Assembly (NCBI GenBank): GCA_021822115.1
Contig: JAJZSA010000079.1
Span: 1-9,744 of the forward strand
Length of the DNA stretch: 9,744 nucleotides
Direction of reading: 5' to 3'
From: Pseudomonadota bacterium
GTDB lineage: Bacteria; Pseudomonadota; Gammaproteobacteria; Burkholderiales; Gallionellaceae
In this document: one piece after another, positions 5,039 through 9,744 of the stretch
Layout: every line of letters begins with the position of its first letter
Numbering within the stretch: position 1 is the first letter of the stretch
Notes under the pieces: model-generated
The model's database searches: none
What the model saw: the letters and a program-made list of their open reading frames with translations, nothing else
What the model was told of the DNA's origin: nothing
Position numbers and translations under genes: made by a program

Positions 5039-8000
5039 TTAATGTTGAGAGCCGATCATTTGATCGTTGTTTAGCCATGCCATCGCTTCGCGCAGGTCTG
5101 CGGTGTCGGTTCCTGCGGTGAATTTTGCGCAGGTTCCGCTCAGCAGTGCGTGCGCATCGGCGCTGCGGCCTTGCTGCAACCATAGCCGGGCCAGGCTGGT
5201 TGCGGCGCGCAGTTCCAGTGCGGGGGCTTGCTGGTCGCGGCTGAGTGTCAGGGCTTGTGCGAAGCGGTCGGCAGCGTAGGTGACATCCTGCGCATCCAGC
5301 ATCAGGTGATATTCGCCTTGCAGCCTGAGTATCTCGCTCTCCCAGAAGCGGTTGTCCTTCTCGTGGCAGGAGGCCAGTGCCTGGTCCAGCGTGCGTATGG
5401 CTTCGATGTGATGGCCGAGGCAGCCTTGCGCTTCGCCGAGCGCGGAGATGAAGAACGCTTCGATCCCGCTCATCACGGTGTGCACGATGGCGCATCCTTG
5501 TTCGATCTGGGCGAGGCCGGCTTCGTCTCCCGCGCGGCAACGGGCCAGCCCGAGGAAAGTCATGCCGGATACCAGCCAGATGTGGAAGCCGTGGGCCTGG
5601 GCGATGGTCAGCGCTTGTTCGGCATGATGCCGCATGTCTTCGATGTCGCCGTTCCAGCGCGCCAGGATCATCAGGTGGGTGTGGATGTAGCCGAGACTGT
5701 AGGGGTGGTCGAGGCGTCGGGCGATGTCCAGTGTGCGTTGCCCGGTGGCGGCGGCCTGTGCCGGGCGGCCGCTCAGCCATTGCGCCCACACGAGTTGCGA
5801 ACCGATGGAGATGCAGACGTTCTCGCCCACGCGCTGCACCATTTCTGCATGATGCTCGGGACGGTACAGCGCGAGGCCGCGCTCGAAGTAGGCGCAGGCG
5901 GTGCCGGGCTGGCCGCGCCAGAGGTGGCAATCGCCCACGGCCAGGCAGGCTTGCTGCAACTGGATGGGGTCGTCGCCTTGTTGTGCCAGCTCGAACAAAC
6001 GGTCTGCCAGTTCTGCGGCATGTACGAAGTCCTCGCATGAGCTGGCGCCCAGCCACTTGCCCCAGATGGCGGTGAAGGTGATGGCATGGTCGCCGGCCTG
6101 TTCGCCCAATTGTTGCGCGCGCGAAAATGCCTGGCGCGCTTGCAGCGAGCCGTAGCCCTGCGTGACGATGCTGGCGGTGCCCAGGTGCAGGTTGAGCGCG
6201 GCCTCCATCTCGTCGCGTTCAGCCGATGCAGGCAGTTGCGGCAGCAGCGCGAGTCCGTTGTTGAAGTGGCCGATGGCTTCCTCGTTGGCGGAATGTTGTA
6301 CCGCGCGCTGTCCGGCCAGCATCCAGAATTCGATGGCGGGCAGGGTCTCGCCGCCGGCCGCGAGGTGTAGCGCGAGCAGTTCCGGCTGCTTGGCGATGAT
6401 CTCTGCTTCATCGCTTTGCAGCATGCGTGCGATCAGCAGGTGCGAGGCCTGGCGGTCCTGGCGCGTTTGCGATTCGTAGGCGGCTTGCTGGATCAGTGCG
6501 TGTTTGAATTGTGCCGTCGTGCCATGCACCGGCAGCAGCAGTCCGCTGTTTTGCAGGGCGGCCAGCATGGCGGGGAAGTCTTCCGTCGCGGCGATCCGTT
6601 GCAGCCAGTCCACGCGGAACTCGCGCCCCAGCGTGGCGGCGAGTTGTGCCGTGTGTCTGGCGTGGCCCAGCGCGTCCATGCGTACCGCCAGCAAATCATG
6701 CAACGTGGCCGGGATGCCGGACGCTTCGTCGCGGGCGCTGAAGCGCGCCATCTCTTCGATGAACAGCGGCACGCCGTCGGTGCGCGCCGCGATGCGGGCG
6801 GCTTGCGCGGGCGGCAGATCGTACTTGAGTGCGGCGATCATGGTCAGGACGTCCGGCGGGTCGAGTTGTCCCAGCGGCAGTTGCGTGAAGCGGCCCGCCG
6901 CCCAGGGCGGCGCGAACTCGGGGCGTGCGGTGCAAAGCGCCAATACGGCGCAGGCGCTGTCTGTTTCGACGAAGCGATTGAGCAATTCCAGCGATGAGGG
7001 ATCGATCCAGTGCAGGTCTTCGACCACCATCAGCACGGGGCGGTGTGCGGCGAGGGCACACAGCCATTGCAGCAGCAAGGCGATGGTCATTTCCTTGAGT
7101 TTCGCCGGCGGGAAGGGCGGCAGGCGGTATGGCGCGCGTAGCGGTAACGACATCAAGCCTGCCAGCAAGGGCACGGCTGCTGCGGCAAGCGATGCGAATT
7201 CCGCTTCAAGGTATTGCGCCAGCTTTTCGAACTTGCGTTCCGACGTGTCGTCCGGCGTGCAGCGTAGGACGGCTTCCAGCATGGCGATGAACGGATAGAA
7301 CGGCGATTGGCTGTGCTCGGGGAAGCAGCGCAGCTCGGGCAGCACGCACGGCTGGTCGCGCAAGGTTTCTTGCAGCGCCAACAGCAGGCGCGATTTGCCG
7401 ATGCCGGCCTCGCCCTGCACCAGCACAAGACGGCGTGTGCCGTGCGTGGCCTCCGTCCAGGCCGCCCGGAGCGCGGCGAGTTCGCGCTGACGTCCCGTCA
7501 GCGGCGTCAATTGTGCGGCGGCTTCCAGGCGGGTGCGTGCGCCGCTTTCGCGCGCCACGGCGAAGAGCGATTTTTCCCCGGCAAGCCCGGCGAACGTGTG
7601 CGTGCCCAGCGGTGTGCAATCGAAATATCCGCTCACGAGCTGTCGGGTCGCGCCGCTGATGACCACCCGGTGCGCGCCCGCGCCATGGCGCAGATGCATC
7701 GCCAGCTTGGTGGTCTTGCCTGCGGTATCCGGTATGGCATCGCCGCCAGTGATGATCAGCCCGGTATGCACGCAAGCGCTGACCTCGATGCCATCCTGCG
7801 TGGCACGGCTCACTTCCAGCGCGGTCTGCACCGCACGGCGGGCGGCGTCCTCGCTCGCCTGCGGATAGCCGAAGTAGGCCAGCAGGCTGCCACCGTGGGT
7901 CTGCACGATATGTCCGCCGGCGCGGCGGATGATCTCGGCGCAATGCGCTTGCGGTTCGCGCAGGCGCGCCATCGTTTCTTCCGGATCGTCTTGCAGGGCG

Positions 8001-8851
8001 ACCGGCAGCTCGCAATACAGCACGCTCACTTGCCGCCGTTCCGCATGCGGGGGCGCGGCGGATGCTACAGGCGCGGCGTGATGTGCGATCCGTTCGCCTT
8101 TGCGGATGCGCTCGGCCAAGGCACAGGTCTCTGCCTCGGGCAATACGCCGAGTTCGGATTTCAGCAGTTTGCGGAAGGCATCGAAGTGCGCCAGCGCAGC
8201 GCTGTCCTGACCGTTCTGCACCAGCAGGCGCATCGCGCGGCGCTGCACGGCTTCGTCCCATGGTTGCAGTGCCGCGAGCTGCAAGGCGTAGGGCAATGCC
8301 TGATCGGGCGCGTCGTGGTGTTCATGGAACTGGGCGAGGCGGTCGAGCAGCAGCAATGCGCGCCGATGCAAGGCTTCGCGCTGCGCTTGCAACCACTCTT
8401 CGAATTCCGGGCATTCGGGTAGCGCGAAGCCGGCCATGAACTCGCCGCGATACAGCGTGGCCATCTGCGCCATCTGTGCGGCATCGGAAAAATCGTGCTC
8501 GCGTGCGAAATCCGTCACGTCCAGATGCAGCGCCGCTGTCGCCAGCGCGACGTCGCGCGTGGTGGTCGCGAGCAAGTGGCTGGCGCCGCAGAGCAATGTT
8601 TTCAGGTTGAACAGCGCGCGGCGCAGGTTCTGCCGCGCAGCGCTGGCCTCCATATCGGGCCAGAACAGCGCGGCCAGGTGGTCGCGCCGCAGCGGTTTGC
8701 CATCGGCCAGCGCCAGATAGGCCAGCAGGGCGCGCAGCTTGGCATAACCGGTCTCGGCGGGCGCTGCGTCGCCGATGCGGATGTCGAAGCCGCCCAGCAG
8801 TCGCAGCGTCAGCAGCGGGGGGGAGGATTCGGGGAGAGGTTCGCGTGTCAT
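5039..8851 (-). CDS. BTAD/SARP-type regulator with cyclase-like, NTPase and TPR domains
   Basis: This 1270-residue protein is a large AfsR-like transcriptional regulator. Residues about 13-100 form a winged helix of the Trans_reg_C type (LRLLGGFDIRIGD, LRALLAYLAL, LFWPDMEASAARQNLRRALFNLK). Residues about 108-252 are the bacterial transcriptional activation domain. Residues 272-432 resemble a class III adenylate cyclase (RRQVSVLYCEL, THGGSLLAYFG, VHTG), but the two metal-binding Asp positions read E281 and G321, so activity is doubtful. The NTPase domain follows, with Walker A GEAGIGKS at 480-487 and Walker B PVLMVVEDLHW at 605-615. The rest, from about 800, is helical and Ala/Leu-rich in TPR style and probably senses a ligand or partner. 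The ATG at 8851 suits the domain start; one at 8905 is possible but lies in the operator repeat. The open frame continues upstream to 9715 only as antisense of the next genes. It is divergent from the two-component operon at 9008. Its own signal is unknown. Confidence 0.85.
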   Translation of the reverse strand: MTREPLPESSPPLLTLRLLGGFDIRIGDAAPAETGYAKLRALLAYLALADGKPLRRDHLAALFWPDMEASAARQNLRRALFNLKTLLCGASHLLATTTRDVALATAALHLDVTDFAREHDFSDAAQMAQMATLYRGEFMAGFALPECPEFEEWLQAQREALHRRALLLLDRLAQFHEHHDAPDQALPYALQLAALQPWDEAVQRRAMRLLVQNGQDSAALAHFDAFRKLLKSELGVLPEAETCALAERIRKGERIAHHAAPVASAAPPHAERRQVSVLYCELPVALQDDPEETMARLREPQAHCAEIIRRAGGHIVQTHGGSLLAYFGYPQASEDAARRAVQTALEVSRATQDGIEVSACVHTGLIITGGDAIPDTAGKTTKLAMHLRHGAGAHRVVISGATRQLVSGYFDCTPLGTHTFAGLAGEKSLFAVARESGARTRLEAAAQLTPLTGRQRELAALRAAWTEATHGTRRLVLVQGEAGIGKSRLLLALQETLRDQPCVLPELRCFPEHSQSPFYPFIAMLEAVLRCTPDDTSERKFEKLAQYLEAEFASLAAAAVPLLAGLMSLPLRAPYRLPPFPPAKLKEMTIALLLQWLCALAAHRPVLMVVEDLHWIDPSSLELLNRFVETDSACAVLALCTARPEFAPPWAAGRFTQLPLGQLDPPDVLTMIAALKYDLPPAQAARIAARTDGVPLFIEEMARFSARDEASGIPATLHDLLAVRMDALGHARHTAQLAATLGREFRVDWLQRIAATEDFPAMLAALQNSGLLLPVHGTTAQFKHALIQQAAYESQTRQDRQASHLLIARMLQSDEAEIIAKQPELLALHLAAGGETLPAIEFWMLAGQRAVQHSANEEAIGHFNNGLALLPQLPASAERDEMEAALNLHLGTASIVTQGYGSLQARQAFSRAQQLGEQAGDHAITFTAIWGKWLGASSCEDFVHAAELADRLFELAQQGDDPIQLQQACLAVGDCHLWRGQPGTACAYFERGLALYRPEHHAEMVQRVGENVCISIGSQLVWAQWLSGRPAQAAATGQRTLDIARRLDHPYSLGYIHTHLMILARWNGDIEDMRHHAEQALTIAQAHGFHIWLVSGMTFLGLARCRAGDEAGLAQIEQGCAIVHTVMSGIEAFFISALGEAQGCLGHHIEAIRTLDQALASCHEKDNRFWESEILRLQGEYHLMLDAQDVTYAADRFAQALTLSRDQQAPALELRAATSLARLWLQQGRSADAHALLSGTCAKFTAGTDTADLREAMAWLNNDQMIGSQH

Positions 8852-8857
8852 CTTTTC

Positions 8858-8887
8858 ATTATGGCTGGGCGAATGGCGCCGGCGCAA
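8858..8887 (-). promoter_or_regulatory. Candidate promoter of the BTAD regulator gene
   Basis: On the minus strand TTGCGC (8887-8882) and CATAAT (8863-8858) are separated by 18 nt. The predicted transcription start falls at about 8851, the A of the ATG, so the message would be leaderless. The only purine-rich stretch, GAAAAG, touches the ATG and is too close to act as a ribosome binding site. Confidence 0.35.
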
Positions 8888-8891
8888 TGCC

Positions 8892-8913
8892 CATGGACGC
8901 TTCATGGACGCTT
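8892..8913. promoter_or_regulatory. Tandem 11-bp direct repeat, putative SARP operator
   Basis: CATGGACGCTT occurs twice, back to back and without mismatch (8892-8902 and 8903-8913), so the period is one helical turn. The 3' copy ends 6 nt before a TATAAA -10 on the plus strand. The inner heptamer TGGACGC (8905-8911) ends exactly 8 nt before it. SARP/AfsR regulators bind heptamer repeats at 11-bp spacing with the last one 8 bp from the -10, and the divergent gene encodes a protein of that class. Binding itself is inferred. Confidence 0.55.
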
Positions 8914-8916
8914 GCT

Positions 8917-8925
8917 TGATATAAA
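8917..8925 (+). promoter_or_regulatory. Extended -10 promoter of the response-regulator operon
   Basis: TGATATAAA fits an extended -10 (TG, one base, then TATAAA at 8920-8925). No -35 hexamer is present at normal spacing; the tandem repeat occupies that place, as expected for an activator-dependent promoter. Transcription would start near 8932, giving a leader of about 75 nt before the ATG at 9008. Confidence 0.5.
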
Positions 8926-9007
8926 TCCGATCGATGGGGCTGTGGGGGTAGGGAACGCGCCGCAACGGATGGCAGGTGCGGCATCGTCGTGTACGGGAGA
9001 TGGGGAA

Positions 9008-9517
9008 ATGACAGGGATCGCAGAAAAGAACGAGCGACCGAAGATCTTGGTGGTGGACGATACACCGGCCAATCTGACGCTGGTGGCCAAGGTGTTGAGC
9101 GGGGAATGCAAGGTACATCTGGCCAACAACGGCGACAAGGCGCTGGAGCTGGCGTTGTCGGTGCTGCCGGACCTGATCCTGCTCGATGTGATGATGCCGG
9201 AGATCGACGGCTTCGAGGTGTGTCGGCGCCTGAAGGCGAATTCGGTGACGCGCGACATCCCGGTGATCTTCCTCACCGCCAAGTCGGAGGTGGAAGACGA
9301 GGAGCTGGGCTTTTCCATCGGCGCGGTCGATTTCATCCACAAACCGATCAGTCCGCCGATCATCGTGGCGCGCGTCGCCACCCATCTGCGCATCAAATTC
9401 ATGCAGGACTATCTGCGGCAGGAGAATGTGCGCTGGCAGGGCGAGGCCATGTTGCGCGCCTCTGAGCTGGATCAGTTGCGCGCATACATGTGGGCGCAGC
9501 CGTTCGCCAAGCGTTGA
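9008..9517 (+). CDS. Single-domain response regulator (receiver domain)
   Basis: The 169-residue product is a CheY-like receiver. It accepts a phosphoryl group from a histidine kinase in the cytoplasm. The acidic pair is D17/D18 in ILVVDDTPAN, the phospho-acceptor is D60 in DLILLDVMMPEIDGFEV, the switch Thr is T90 in VIFLTAK, and the invariant Lys is K112 in FIHKPIS. All are intact. After the receiver (about residue 130) comes a tail of about 40 residues, probably helical (LRQENVRWQGEAMLRASELDQLRAYMW), with no recognisable output domain. It may therefore work as a phosphorelay partner or protein-binding switch. The ATG has GGGAG at 8995-8999, 8 nt upstream. The frame is open further upstream, but that part is antisense of the BTAD gene and shows no similarity. 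The next gene starts 24 nt after the stop, consistent with an operon, and its product is a likely phosphate donor. Confidence 0.92.
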   Translation: MTGIAEKNERPKILVVDDTPANLTLVAKVLSGECKVHLANNGDKALELALSVLPDLILLDVMMPEIDGFEVCRRLKANSVTRDIPVIFLTAKSEVEDEELGFSIGAVDFIHKPISPPIIVARVATHLRIKFMQDYLRQENVRWQGEAMLRASELDQLRAYMWAQPFAKR

Positions 9518-9541
9518 TCGCGGCAGGCAGGGATCAACGCA

Positions 9542-9744
9542 GTGAAGCTGAAGCAGCTCTCCGCAGTATTCTCCGGCGTAGTGTTGTGCGCGCTGCTGGC
9601 CAACGGGTTCTTCCTGTGGCAGATCCAGCGTGCGCATGTGTCGGTACTGTCGGCGCAGGCGCATCGCCAGCAGGCGGTGGAGCTGATGCAGAACCTGCGC
9701 CAGGAGACGGAGCACCTTACCCGTCTGGTACGTGCCTATACCAG
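9542..9744 (+). CDS. Membrane sensor protein, probable histidine kinase (N-terminal part)
   Basis: Only the first 67 codons are in the window; the gene continues past the right edge. The GTG start at 9542 has AGGGA (9529-9533) 8 nt upstream. The first residues carry lysines (K2, K4), then a single membrane helix at about 8-27 (VFSGVVLCALLANGFFLW), then a helical, charged stretch ending in QETEHLTRLVRAYT. That pattern is typical of the periplasmic start of hybrid sensor kinases in betaproteobacteria. No catalytic motif is visible, so a chemoreceptor or a GGDEF protein with the same type of N-terminus is not excluded. Its position right after a lone receiver supports the kinase reading. Confidence 0.6.
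   Translation, partial: MKLKQLSAVFSGVVLCALLANGFFLWQIQRAHVSVLSAQAHRQQAVELMQNLRQETEHLTRLVRAYT

Noticed and set aside
5004..6056. 350-codon minus-strand frame overlapping the TPR part of the regulator
   Set aside because: Arg/Pro/His-rich shadow of the correct frame, with no motif.
7307..8422. 371-codon plus-strand frame opposite the regulator
   Set aside because: Shadow of the coding strand; the minus-strand frame holds Walker motifs and BTAD.
8852..9715. Upstream extension of the BTAD reading frame on the minus strand to 9715
   Set aside because: It is antisense to the response regulator and the sensor gene, both of which have clear family motifs and ribosome binding sites. The extension is His/Arg/Gln-rich with no recognisable domain.

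Overview
The window reads as chromosomal DNA of a GC-rich betaproteobacterium. The closest feel is Nitrosomonadales/Gallionellaceae, but this is an inference from protein style and not from a marker gene. Most of the sequence is dense, GC-rich coding. A visibly AT-richer block of about 2.4 kb (roughly 2100-4500) has different codon use and looks like an accessory insertion.

Layout: (1) 18-2081, minus strand: a full-length U32-family hydroxylase, RlhA (23S rRNA C2501 hydroxylation). Its gene carries an in-frame double REP-like palindrome that adds about 31 codons. (2) 2082-4559: the AT-rich block, holding a small lipoprotein with a probable TTG start (2321-2581) and a solitary ABC-type ATPase fused to a TOPRIM nuclease domain (2732-4402; OLD-like, a phage-defence type architecture). 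A 13-bp inverted repeat flanks these two genes. (3) 4560-about 4952, minus strand: the 3' fifth of a propionyl/acetyl-CoA synthetase gene, cut off inside the conserved GHRLSTGE motif, so a pseudogene. (4) 5039-8851, minus strand: a very large regulator with an N-terminal winged helix and BTAD domain (SARP/AfsR type), a class III cyclase-like domain that has lost metal-binding residues, an AAA/NTPase domain and a TPR-rich C-terminal half. (5) 9008-9744, plus strand, divergent from the regulator: a single-domain response regulator followed 24 nt later by the start of a membrane sensor protein, probably a histidine kinase, which runs off the window.

The most suggestive regulatory feature is in the 156-nt divergent gap 8852-9007. 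A perfect 11-bp tandem repeat lies just upstream of an extended -10 element facing the response-regulator operon. That is the operator geometry known for SARP/AfsR regulators (heptamers at one-turn spacing, 8 bp before the -10), and the divergent gene encodes such a regulator. A circuit in which the BTAD-NTPase-TPR protein switches on the two-component operon is therefore a concrete hypothesis. The defence-like ATPase with its lipoprotein neighbour is the other candidate for an uncharacterised module. No RNA gene, CRISPR array, transposase or integrase was seen.
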